Shown here piece by piece: positions 15,001 through 19,140 of a DNA stretch of 64,000 nucleotides; position 1 is the stretch's first letter, and every line of letters starts with the position of its first letter. Below the pieces are notes generated by a model. It worked only from the letters and a program-made list of their open reading frames with translations. It ran no database searches and was not told the origin of the DNA. Position numbers and translations under genes: made by a program. Source of the stretch: CAZMGV01 sp964565925. Its GTDB lineage: Bacteria > JAGRBM01 > JAHCIT01. The stretch spans positions 5,941 to 69,940 of the forward strand of contig CAZMGV010000022.1 of NCBI GenBank assembly GCA_964565925.1. Direction: 5' to 3'.

Positions 15001-15395
15001 TCCTGGATCCGGCGTCGCCGTGTGTTGATGCGGGCGACGACAGTTACGCCGACGATTCGCAGTACGGATTCCTGGCGATGGGCCGGAAAGACTGGGCCGA
15101 GCTCACCACCGATCCGTCGCTGGTAACGGACGATACTCCGGTGGACGACGGTGCCCATGCCGATCCGGCTGCGCCCTTCATCTACACCTTCGGAATCGTC
15201 ACGGGCCGGACGGTCCAGTGGGTGAACAGCCCGTCGGCTGTCAGTGCCTGCGAAATCTCCGGCGGGAATCTGGTTTACCCTGTGTCGATGGGACCGGACG
15301 GCATGCTGACGCTATCGGCGGGCGGGACCTACACGCTCACCTGTTCGGGCGACGTGAGATACGTCCCGGCGGTTGCGACACTGGTCGTACCGTAA
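1..15395 (+). CDS. Giant secreted repeat protein: tandem cadherin-like domains plus beta-helix modules (5' end outside window)
   Basis: The frame is open from base 3, inside a repeat (GENATDTFTY), so the true start lies upstream; at least 5130 residues are in the window. The order is: ten cadherin/VCBS-like repeats (about 96-3225), each with ND.P...D....EDG and a VLANDTD-type motif; three parallel beta-helix modules (from about 3474, 5010 and 6516); an Ig-like domain with two Cys (about 8515-8740); a fourth helix module; a second Ig-like domain (about 10087-10330); two more cadherin-like domains (about 10333-10970); three more helix modules (from about 10971, 12267 and 13711); and a final Ig-like domain at the C terminus. 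Helix modules have GG-rich rungs and F..N motifs like chlamydial polymorphic outer-membrane repeats. No LPXTG signal, autotransporter barrel or recognisable C-terminal sorting domain is visible, so the export route is unknown. Likely a cell-surface or secreted adhesin. The Asp-rich repeats suggest calcium binding (inference). Confidence 0.85.
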   Translation, partial: GENATDTFTYIMQDAMGATSSAIVQISVRGVNDAPVAVADSASADEDGPAVTIDVLANDTDPDLGDTRRVISVTDSAGGAVVRIVNGKAVYTVGSLYQYLGAGQTAADSFTYVISDLEGTTSTGTVTVTVHGRNDTPGAANDTAVAYEDGGPVLIDALANDTDVDTASTRTLTGIPATSALGASLAIVTNQVQYDPGTIHQELGAGQVLFDTFSYSMTDSQGGVSAATVTMSFTGTDDAPAAFVDTGYAVEDGLPVDVAVLLNDTDIDTGDILSLLSVSPVSFQGAAVSVAGDFASYDVDGTFQSLGEGEVTADTFTYVVQDLSGLTASGSAIVYVSGHNDAPAAIGDSGSATEDGGPVLMDVLANDSDVDASDRKTLVSVPSISYEGARLSVVANQVLYNPGVLFQSLPVGGTHSDSFTYVMSDSAGASSQASVAVTVTGVNDVPVAHADSAAATEDGSPVSVAVIANDTDIDTGDTLSLASVTATSQGGATVTMSGTSAVYDPGNQFQSLNVGQTTTDSFTYTVQDNHGGQSQATVTVRITGTNDGPQVTTDQVTAHEDGGPVIVNILANDFDPDYASTILLVSNDAVSESGASVSRSINDVIYNPGSLFQDLAEGETATDTFGYTIEDEYFVTASGNAVVTVIGTNDAPVGVDDTASATEDGGTVSIDVLLNDSDADFTDTHTVSSLPFTSTGGALLSFNGTTVQYNPDIRFQNLRAGATATDSFTYRVRDQHGASSPATVTVTISGANDAPVAVADNVGLSDSVAASLIDVLANDTDVDDGDTKFLDIVPAASTNGATLSVVGNSVRYDPGNIYDYLADGQTGTDDFTYQMRDGSGATSSALVTISVTGGNIGPDAVDDDFTGTLILEDGPAVLLNVAANDTDPTTGDSLTVVGVSGSTAGAVVDVAANQARYHVGSLFQFLSDGETGSDAFTYTVSDRGGVTDTAVVQVQITGVNDVPLAIQDLVSVPENAATNVPWASFLLNDLDVDQSDTLTITGADAFTSVQGLPVAVTPTDIQIDTTGIDFVAAGGILNDSFIYTIQDNMGVSSSATVTLQITGVNDAPALNNPPPNTFCREGDTLSLFASVADVDTYPAASDTFSDAGTGSCTWVTVNPDGELTGTCPAMGTACTVDVTVDDGFATDTKTFTIGYNTRYVTTAGAGALDGTSWANAIPDSLADINTAIAALSGNGGGSVWFETGNYDDSFNTGAGLAQIGLSSGVYLYGGFAGTEAALTDRPSPAGTTQLVSDPSTNLLSGSGVSGVILDSLTLDGGAPRCLSLNFADDVLIQKLNVLNCNENGIYVNMPSGVTIRDTAVSGITGSTSPGAGIEIAGGATVLFDRVTVSGNDTSNSGGGLAVLSTVGVTFKDTVVESNFSSLGGGGLEMFSVGNVSIDGLVIDANIAVGHGGGAEWLSATDVNAKRLYVTGNRSGAGNGGGLMISGGSSGIVLSDSTVSDNAADLFAGGGIAVDNVEMTLNGVSFAENQSAREGGGIYIFESQVTATNTAFSSNSVNYSLAGTYEGGAAFVQDSVLDIANSALWGNVTHINTFGIPVSQMSEIVTGGSSTVTASHLCGENLWSDDSVKLDGSSPSLSDPFHRGAFGKLALRRTSEGESFTSACTGSGDPLRATAAFSAASLDWQTLTGAYYGAAEAYPPDAGALHSRPKVYYVRGAAGDDTKDGLTWANARKNIQRAVDVAGWGDQVWVDTVTQRGLTTVHTDPVFTAGRGVMVLGGFTGTELYPTGRTSGGRTAVTGDYDTSGSITPADAVHVIVAASDTRFERFDTTYGYDDSSDGGGCLLSGESFRVSVENSTFSHCQSTSQGGAVTAYPANFGNASASSLISLDQVSVSSSQAAQFGGGLAVFGGRGEIRNSAFSSNSSSTAAGALAVLFNAQSPASSLQWIVKDTTFTSNTSDQGGAAAFLGSGITSLTGLTFTTNQAATAGGALYVAGVVGIGTTKVYAADLTLDGNSAGDFGGAVFVGSDTLFRLVQGSFRSNTADFDSDGTGDGGAVYSANTAATPPDLVIENSAFYGNRDLNGGVPPPLVSDLMDDGTPTFKYEGICSEQDISLIALAPFVTLDGSTTSLGNPFATGALGELFLSQTAAGDSYTSACVDGGASSLTTDLLLYLGGRISLASPVFPYTTSSNGDPDDIFGGTPDMGRHYSEPKIIYVTKDGAGLADGTSWSNAAKGVQAGVNLASAGNKVWAKADTYTATSTATMLTVTSKPGVALFGGFGGWESQVSERAPGVYTTLDGNSTSRRLVDISGSSGFQVDGFRLTRGQNTLGGSSGVGIFISAASAVTVSNSRIDNNSTAGFGAGIRVSDSDLRIEASTIESNTGGTLAGAVYFGAAATPRLLDIGDSVVRSNTALSGDGGAIVFGGNNVARFSSRNTLYESNVTLTNQGGAIIALGAVSVALENDIFRGNQSPASNGGAMYISSVNVVGLPGTVVTATDVRWENNQASVAGGSVGGAIYMQRGGTGVPGLDITITRGEFVNNFTGNAGALAIRDVDASGVRTSIVRINGTRFEGNTGLSGPALFVDRPATLSVTGAKFIANRSTGLSGATHAGGAAFIRSFDTGLISDTLFWKNSLQKTGTNRGGALWVERNSGGAVILNVVNSAFRENLNPNGRGGAIGTTAGGGVLNVNVTNSTFDSNYSSDLGAGADINNFSGGTVNLNVWNSAFYGNLSVSSSTVMDVNRTPAAGTGNGAVNNSCGIQDFTGTMNVASAGNIILDGSAANFGDPFDRMATGELFLKNTLTGDAYTSACADIGNEAQATAVFATAGLSAWDTYTTFNDDPSLGGPYLDTDGGGATDVDAGVHYVPQDSLTYLPLRTPSFMASSAVLAAGSDVTLLVVPETVLTGCDIYQVATETYMGSIPGGPGTISGTFNLTPGIYRADCSEISGHNGSSYAIIREAVLGNLSNTGTENGKTWSTAWNTAPETATAAYPLWHDIWLKQGTYKATVGGPAFLTIPAYVGVYGGFEGTEASFPEVRLDRSQTVLSGDVNNNGVANAGDAGPVIQIGNESVLDGVTATTGFSTDAGIVLASAHRHLTIRNSVLTLGTSTAAGSGGGMKAPDYPAQLTMLENVRITQNTGGGTGGLSTDNGAHLLPRAELHMDGVTIDNNNSGQRSAALIRYTSSYITNSAILNNTNTTTSGPLSAPVFLGGVSGVPIHVWSNVTLAGNIGVSGTATGTGAIGINLGVVTFDNITVANNIGNGSGAILLFSGTPMAIRNSVFYGNANPANPALPDVDGVVGATTLDSVCSPQDFATTLPTVTITTTGPLLDGSTPALGNPFSVGPSGEVFLRHNGILGSTYTSACVDAGNDGLVPFAFAAQTTDASGALDTGTSDVGRHYDPSATMWITDFHLVNGGDAIYWATTPATASCEIRNADVPAQVVYSIPQDQLSQGNWPIPSTGASPQYTLYCTDSSGNSTSATILGSNQAPVAATDTGFATTENGAPVVIQTSQLLSNDTDANGDAISYVDAGTVSASGITITPAGNTLVYDPNLPGGVLDYLSEGELLTDTFTYRITDSNGSVSTGTVQVTVTGVNDPAVPGAYALTSVFDGDSFTVPHPAITDPDSNDVYTYADASAAVNRCSLLPGAGGGAWYSVDTVTGEISGTAPALGADCTIDLQMTEPGGNTVTNTLTISSNTRYVTTLGDGFGNDGSGDSWTDAHNAGFLQAGITEAQALSGGTGQVLIGAGSMGSPAVANGSLMAVTASVRIYGGLAETENSILDRASPVDASLTVLDGDYDISGTPTAADAYHVVTVTGASGVVIDGLTVRGGNAAGAGNLNGGGIFVTGATGTRLTNLVISGNTASQLGGGMMITDSPEFTLDSVVVTANTSGLFGGGVNIDSSTVTPISTGTISNSVFRTNGSLASPVTGGGLRVSSTVTDIANVTFDGNGTSGGGGAIDITAYATIGIRHCSFRNNFAGNFFRPGGAIVSSGFSRQYVIENSTFYGNLYNGATDDIYDDGFALTANTRTIRSTCSAETFTGSGNITLDGSSPEKGDPFRSSLDGSRVYLKQASQGDAYTSACVDSADALVTTQTYADLGLDWTQLTTAFQGDSESGQPDMGVHYTQPVRIYVTAAGNDANDGLTWATAKATPQGGIDAASSGGSVWLKDDIFTATGPGDMADLKSGIAFVGGFNGTESAYRQKDVAAKSTLDGGGVAPVLYAGFVDGLHLEGIRLINGVADYGPGAYVEFSDNVTMSHAEISANSANFDVGGMYIDSVPGIALSDVVIDGNQASDNGGGLYVTSSTGVSLTGISVTNNAADDYGSLWIDNSDAVVTDLTVTDNFITSGFGYAAGMEFDNSAVSVDGGIVRSNAGGASQFGGGAYIYQSSVVLSDLLFKANTGGDGASLYAEDSNVMVTNSAFNGNQAESGGGGLYAFDSGGGISTMVVENCSFRENVADSDFSAEGDGGAIANEGSDLTVRNSVFFGNLAQSTVPVSISDLDVISGSVTVDYACSEEDLSLYGTGSVVLDKSSPALDDPFTVGLQNELFLKQTSQGDLYTSACVNAGDNASATAAYAAAGLADWTTLTTGVGSDTDSGNVDMGVHYTPATRWYLGPTSSGSGNGTSWLNRSGDLQSVLDSAGPYDHVWMAVGTYKTAADDVSAVADAAGDVYLFGGFGGTEATFAQRAGYYTQTVLNGDNDGNGGDAGDSQTVLTGAKDFWIDGFRITGGYNDTTVTNGAGARWDGGGTLHLRRMTVDGNLCFIDIGGLYADGGAGDTVIVENSSFSRNTTVSGGGGGLSLFAENIGLDGVTADHNSVQYGAGGIYLSGTNVSVRRTQILSNTATVLPVSGFGGGSIIVANNLEFTDSVVSGNYADTAGGGLELQVSGTATVANSVISNNTAGWYGGGVDSEGGDLTVTNVLLDSNVAGLNGAGGWNVRNTGSAVFTNVTFVDNRVEDSLGAPVGKDAAMTTSAAGTVLRNTAVYGSVSFSGTQFGADPGGSYSIDYACSERDLAADFGATNFTLLAVDPFVRIADGTVFLDPASPCVDAGDDSYADDSQYGFLAMGRKDWAELTTDPSLVTDDTPVDDGAHADPAAPFIYTFGIVTGRTVQWVNSPSAVSACEISGGNLVYPVSMGPDGMLTLSAGGTYTLTCSGDVRYVPAVATLVVP
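96..3225 (+). repeat. Ten tandem cadherin-like (VCBS/tandem-95 type) protein repeats
   Basis: Ten consecutive units of about 100 codons begin with NDAP/NDVP/NDGP or close variants. They carry an acidic EDG motif, then a VLANDTD-like motif, a YxxGxxxxxL segment, the DSFTY strand and an STVTVT-type closing strand. Unit 8 has lost the EDG motif. Unit 10 is divergent, with PENAATNVP in place of the acidic start. The DNA repeats are degenerate rather than exact, so the array is old and its assembly should be reliable. Confidence 0.85.
3474..15170 (+). repeat. Seven beta-helix modules with a conserved cysteine-bearing end
   Basis: Each module opens with a YVT..G..DGTSWANA-like motif followed by VW...GTY and GGF.GTE. 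It continues through GG-rich helix rungs. It closes with a C....D segment, then LDGSSP.LG.PF, GELFLKQT, YTSACVD and usually DMG.HY. The openings lie near 3474, 5010, 6516, 8761, 10971, 12267 and 13711. The seventh module has a shortened end that keeps both cysteines. The arrangement implies repeated internal duplication of a whole pectin-lyase-like unit. Confidence 0.75.
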
Positions 15396-15417
15396 GGTAG
15401 GCAGCCGGCAAACGGAG

Positions 15418-15448
15418 GGGCGGCCGTCGTTGGCCGCCCTTCTTCTTT
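15418..15448 (+). terminator. Rho-independent terminator of the giant gene
   Basis: GGGCGGCC at 15418-15425 pairs with GGCCGCCC at 15432-15439 across a 6-base loop and is followed directly by TTCTTCTTT. It starts 23 bases after the stop codon of the giant gene. Confidence 0.85.
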
Positions 15449-15471
15449 CAGGAGTACGCGGAGCCGAACAG

Positions 15472-15849
15472 TTATTTCGGTTTGACCGGGTCCTGGCTGT
15501 GGTCGACGATCTTCAGGCTCGCGTCGCGGGTATCGGCGATCGGAATGTCGAGCACTTCATCGTGGCCGTCGGCGTACTGGAGCGTCCAGCGGGTACGCGT
15601 GTGCAGCACCTTGGCCCGGAGCAGCATCCCCTCGTCGGAGATCTCGAGCGGCAGCTTGAGATCGATGGCGCCCACCGGACAGTGCTTCACACAGGCGGCG
15701 CAGTCCCAGCAGTCGGGCAGCCGTTCCAGGATAGCCGCCTTGTGCGTCGGCTTCATGAACAGCAGGTCGCCCGGGCAGACGGCTACGCACATCGCCTCTT
15801 CAGCCTTGCCGCAGCCGTTGCAGATGTTTTCGTCGATGAAGATGCTCAT
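15472..15849 (-). CDS. aprB: AprB-type ferredoxin subunit of an APS reductase-like enzyme
   Basis: A 125-residue iron-sulfur protein. Two [4Fe-4S] motifs are visible: C10-x2-C13-x7-C21-x3-C25-P, and C47-W-D-C50-x2-C53-x3-C57-P. The second, with CW.C..CVK.CP.GAI, is the AprB signature. AprB passes electrons to the FAD of AprA for reduction of adenosine 5'-phosphosulfate to sulfite and AMP. The start codon overlaps the aprA stop (ATGA), so translation is coupled. At 125 residues it is shorter than the typical AprB of about 150, probably because the tail is reduced. The gene order A then B is the reverse of the usual aprBA. An electron-transfer partner for a related flavoprotein is the alternative. 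Confidence 0.75.
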   Translation of the reverse strand: MSIFIDENICNGCGKAEEAMCVAVCPGDLLFMKPTHKAAILERLPDCWDCAACVKHCPVGAIDLKLPLEISDEGMLLRAKVLHTRTRWTLQYADGHDEVLDIPIADTRDASLKIVDHSQDPVKPK

Positions 15850-17591
15850 CCCGCGCGGCCTTCCATCAGGGGTCTTTCAAGCGTCCGGATTTCGTTACGC
15901 CCGCTATCGTACACGGTATTGACGAACTTCAGCCAGTTCCGGTCGTCCCGCTCGGGGTAGTCGACGCGCGTCTGGTAGCAGGGCCAGCGGGTCTCCTTGC
16001 GGAAGTCGAGATGTTCGACGAGCGCTCGTGCCACCAGCAGCCTGTCGATCACTTCGTGCGCCAGCATCAGCTCGTGGAAATCCCGTGCTACCAGCCGGTC
16101 CATGGCGGTTTCCAGTTTCTGGAGCGAGTGGCGGGCCAGATCGAGCTTGGCGGCCGACAGCTCGTAATTCTGCGTCAGGCCGCCGGCGTACTCTTCCATC
16201 AGCTTCTGGAGGCGGCCCTCGGCCTCCTCAGGGGTCGCCATGACGCCCGCCAGCGAGCCGGTGAACTTCTGGAACCGCTCCAGCGGCTCGTACACCCGTC
16301 GTATCTCGCGGTCGGACCGGGCGTTCAGATCGCCGCGGTCGGCCTCTACCGCTTCGCCCCGGCGTGCGAGAATATCCTCGACGGCGATCATCGCCTCGGC
16401 CCAGCCGCCGGAGGCGTATTTCTTGGGCGCCCCGCCCGCCACGTCGCCGATGGCATAGAGGCCCGGAACGGTCGAGCGGCGCTGTTCGTCGATCCAGTAG
16501 CCCGACATGCCGTGGCCGCCCTGGACGTAGGGCTCCGAGCCGCAGATACGGATCGGATTCGTGCGCGGGTCGATCCGCTTGTCGCCCCACATCAGCAGTA
16601 TCGACGGCGACATGTCCAGATACGACGTCTTGATCTTCGCCATGTCCGCTTCGTTCAGATGCTTTGTGTCGAGGAAACAGGGCCCCCGGCCTGCACGTTC
16701 CTCTTCGAGGGTGGCGAGCAGCCGGTGTGCCGTCGGCATCTTCCGTCCGCCCCAGGAGGCGTAATATTTCTCAAGGTAGTCTTCCCCGAGCGCGTTCACC
16801 TGCTTGCAGCCGAACCCCTGCGCCAGCACGCCCGTCGGCGACATGAAGTCTTTCACGCGCAGCGCGATGAAACGCATCTCGAAGGAGGTCATCTCCGCCC
16901 CGGCACGCAGGCCCATCGCGAGTCCCGCGCCGGTGTTGAACGGCGAGTACCACACCTTGTGGCGGGCAAGCCCGCTGTTCACGTTCTGGTAAAGCCCGGC
17001 GCAGCCGCCCGTGGCGATAATGGTATAGGGCGCCCGCACCTGGACGAACGCGCCGGTCCTCACGTTGAACCCGAGCACGCCGTGCACGCGGCCATTCGAC
17101 ATCCAGAAGTTGGTGGCGACGACCCGGTTCAGCACCCGCGTGCCGGAACCGTCAACGGCGCGGGCCATGATCGGCTTGATCCGCTCGCCGCGAATCTTGA
17201 TCGAGCCGCGTCCGCGGGCGACGTAGTCGCCGTTCTCGTCCTTGAGCAGCGGCAGGCCCCACTTCTCGACCTTCCTGACCGCCTCTTCGAGCCGTCTGGC
17301 GAGCGAGAGCACCAGATCCTCGCGGATGATGCCGTAGTTGTCCCTGGCGACCCAGTTCGTGAACGACTCGGGCGTCTCGCCTTTGTTCACGTAGGCGTTG
17401 ATGGAGCTGATTCCGGCGGCCAGGCAGCCGCTGCGGATGATGTTGGCCTTCTCGATAAGGACGACGTTCAGGTTCGGGTCGAGGTCGCGCGCATGAACCG
17501 CCGCCATGGCGCCGGCCGCGCCGCCGCCCACGATAAGCAGGCCAGCCTCGATCTCCTCGACCTTCGCTGGATGTGACGGGTTCCGGGTCAT
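15846..17591 (-). CDS. aprA: AprA-type flavoprotein (adenylylsulfate reductase alpha-like)
   Basis: A 581-residue FAD protein of the fumarate reductase/AprA family. The dinucleotide-binding GGGAAG is near residue 22, followed by SGCLAAGISSINAY and REDL, as in AprA. The C terminus RWPCYQTR.DYPERDD..W..FVN..YD closely follows the AprA tail, which is absent from succinate dehydrogenases. Expected reaction: two-electron reduction of APS to sulfite and AMP with AprB. It starts 10 bases after the cysC stop and overlaps aprB by 4. No DsrAB, QmoABC or sulfate adenylyltransferase is in the window, so an assimilatory role alongside cysC is as plausible as sulfate respiration. Confidence 0.75.
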   Translation of the reverse strand: MTRNPSHPAKVEEIEAGLLIVGGGAAGAMAAVHARDLDPNLNVVLIEKANIIRSGCLAAGISSINAYVNKGETPESFTNWVARDNYGIIREDLVLSLARRLEEAVRKVEKWGLPLLKDENGDYVARGRGSIKIRGERIKPIMARAVDGSGTRVLNRVVATNFWMSNGRVHGVLGFNVRTGAFVQVRAPYTIIATGGCAGLYQNVNSGLARHKVWYSPFNTGAGLAMGLRAGAEMTSFEMRFIALRVKDFMSPTGVLAQGFGCKQVNALGEDYLEKYYASWGGRKMPTAHRLLATLEEERAGRGPCFLDTKHLNEADMAKIKTSYLDMSPSILLMWGDKRIDPRTNPIRICGSEPYVQGGHGMSGYWIDEQRRSTVPGLYAIGDVAGGAPKKYASGGWAEAMIAVEDILARRGEAVEADRGDLNARSDREIRRVYEPLERFQKFTGSLAGVMATPEEAEGRLQKLMEEYAGGLTQNYELSAAKLDLARHSLQKLETAMDRLVARDFHELMLAHEVIDRLLVARALVEHLDFRKETRWPCYQTRVDYPERDDRNWLKFVNTVYDSGRNEIRTLERPLMEGRAG

Positions 17592-17601
17592 GGGATTCAG
17601 A

Positions 17602-18144
17602 CTAGTCGATCAGGTGCTGTTCTTTGAGATAGCCCAGAATCTTCCCGGCGCTCTCTTTCACCGTCTCCTGACCCGTGCGGCAGGTGACCTCGGGGTTCTC
17701 GGGCGGTTCGTAAGGGTCGGAGACGCCCGTAAACGCCGGGATTTCGCCGGCGCGGGCCTTCTTGTACAAGCCCTTCACGTCGCGGGCCTCGCACACTTCG
17801 ACCGGCGTCGCCAGATACACCTCGATGAACCGGCCCGGTTCCACCATTTTGCGGACCTGATTGCGGATGTCGCGGTAGGGGCTGATGGCGGCGGCGATGG
17901 CGATCACGTCGTTGCGCGTGAGCACTTCGCACAGCCAGCCGATACGCAGGATGTTTGTGTCGCGGTCTTCCTTCGAGAAGGTGAGCCCCTTGGAGAGATG
18001 CGTACGGACCACGTCGCCGTCCAGCACTTCCACCTTCAGGCGGCGCCGGGTTTTCAGCTCCGCCACGAGTTCGGCCGTGATGGTCGACTTGCCCGCGCCC
18101 GAAAGCCCGGTGAACCAGATCGTAAAGCCTTTCTGAGAACTCAT
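17602..18144 (-). CDS. cysC: Adenylyl-sulfate kinase (APS kinase)
   Basis: A 180-residue kinase that phosphorylates APS to PAPS with ATP. The P-loop GLSGAGKS spans residues 13-20 and DGDVVR spans 42-47. The region with EVYLATPVEVCEARD, GLYKKAR and FTGVSDPYEPPENPEV is the canonical APS-kinase core. It is the first gene of a minus-strand operon with the aprA/aprB-like pair, which uses the same substrate. A palindrome 49 bases upstream of the start codon is a candidate operator. Confidence 0.93.
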   Translation of the reverse strand: MSSQKGFTIWFTGLSGAGKSTITAELVAELKTRRRLKVEVLDGDVVRTHLSKGLTFSKEDRDTNILRIGWLCEVLTRNDVIAIAAAISPYRDIRNQVRKMVEPGRFIEVYLATPVEVCEARDVKGLYKKARAGEIPAFTGVSDPYEPPENPEVTCRTGQETVKESAGKILGYLKEQHLID

Positions 18145-18192
18145 GCCGGAGTGAACTTCCCTTCTTGAAACTTGGAGCCGGTCGGCATCACT

Positions 18193-18215
18193 AACCTAAC
18201 CATTTTAGTTAGGTT
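18193..18215. promoter_or_regulatory. Inverted repeat upstream of cysC-aprA-aprB, candidate operator
   Basis: AACCTAAC (18193-18200) and GTTAGGTT (18208-18215) are perfect 8-base arms around a 7-base AT-rich spacer. The repeat lies 49 bases upstream of the cysC start on its promoter side. No poly-T follows on either strand, so an operator is more likely than a terminator. The regulator is unknown. Confidence 0.55.
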
Positions 18216-18344
18216 TTCCAATGGTCCGATAACCTGCTGGAACTACTTGAGTTATAGACCGGCTGGAGTTGCCGGCTGGCCCTCCAGGCTGCGGCAAGCC
18301 CCGTCTTTAGCGGAGAGCGGGGAGGGGAGTCAAAAAATCCAACC

Positions 18345-18360
18345 TGAACACGCGTGTTCA
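18345..18360. promoter_or_regulatory. Perfect 16-bp palindrome upstream of the menaquinone operon
   Basis: TGAACACGCGTGTTCA is a perfect 16-base palindrome, 73 bases before the ubiE start. It sits between the divergent cysC-apr and men operons. Its size and symmetry fit a dimeric HTH regulator site. No adjacent regulator gene suggests which one. Confidence 0.5.
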
Positions 18361-18432
18361 ATATATTCAGTGCTTTCAAAACTTCTTGAAACTTATGAAC
18401 CATGGTGATAGGGGTGGACGTGGAGGCACGCT

Positions 18433-19140
18433 GTGTCCGAAACCGTCCAGTCCATGTTTGCGTCGATCGCCCCCCGCTATGACCTGACCAACACGGTCCT
18501 GTCGCTGGGGATCCACCACCGCTGGCGCCAGCGGGTCGTCAAAGCCAGCGGCCTTACCGCCTCGAAGGAACGCGGCGCGTCGCTCCTCGACTGCGCCACC
18601 GGGACGGGCGACCTTGCCATCGCTTTCCGCAGGGAACTGGGCCACAAGGCCCGGATTGTCGGCACCGACTTTTGCGCCGAGATGCTGGAGCACGCCCCCG
18701 CCAAGGCGGCCGGGCTCGGGTTTGGCGGCATCGAGTTCCGCCAGGCGGATGTGCTTAACTTGCCGTTCGACCGGGCGTCGTTCGACGCCGCCTCAATCGC
18801 CTTCGGTATCCGCAACGTGAGCGACCCGGTGAAGGGACTCCGGGAGATGGCCCGCGCCGTGAAGCCGGGAGGCCGTGTGATCGTGCTGGAGTTCGGCCAG
18901 CCCGAGGGCAGGCTGTTCGGCCCGCTCTACCGGTTCTACAGCAACCGCGTGCTGCCGGTGCTGGGCGGCATACTTACCGGCAACTTCGCCGCCTACCGCT
19001 ATCTGAACCGCACGTCGGCGGCGTTCCCCAGCGGACAGAAGTTCCTGGACCTGATGAAAGAGACCGGTTCGTTCCGGTCCGTAACGGCGGAGCCGCTCAC
19101 GGGCGGAGTCGCATGGATATATACCGGTGTGGTCGCCTGA
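18433..19140 (+). CDS. ubiE: Demethylmenaquinone methyltransferase
   Basis: A 235-residue class I methyltransferase that transfers a methyl from S-adenosylmethionine to demethylmenaquinone, the last step of menaquinone synthesis. The N terminus VQSMFASIAPRYDLTN and LDCATGTGDLAI (SAM site), FGIRNVSD, VKPGGRVIVLEFGQPEG and the C-terminal GGVAWIYTGV are all UbiE/MenG hallmarks. The start is GTG with GGAGG 6 bases upstream. It heads the men operon and overlaps menF by 14 bases. In a menaquinone-only organism the name menG would be equally right. Confidence 0.93.
   Translation: MSETVQSMFASIAPRYDLTNTVLSLGIHHRWRQRVVKASGLTASKERGASLLDCATGTGDLAIAFRRELGHKARIVGTDFCAEMLEHAPAKAAGLGFGGIEFRQADVLNLPFDRASFDAASIAFGIRNVSDPVKGLREMARAVKPGGRVIVLEFGQPEGRLFGPLYRFYSNRVLPVLGGILTGNFAAYRYLNRTSAAFPSGQKFLDLMKETGSFRSVTAEPLTGGVAWIYTGVVA

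Noticed and set aside
16011..17576. 521-codon plus-strand open frame opposite aprA
   Set aside because: It is antisense to a clearly recognised gene, has low-complexity Arg/His/Gly-rich composition and no family motif; a GC-skew artefact.
15472..17591. Dissimilatory sulfate reduction locus
   Set aside because: Only AprAB-like genes are present; no sat, qmo or dsr genes are in the window, and cysC points to assimilation.
18172..18408. 78-codon open frame between cysC and ubiE
   Set aside because: It crosses two palindromes and the divergent promoter region, and the sequence is not protein-like.
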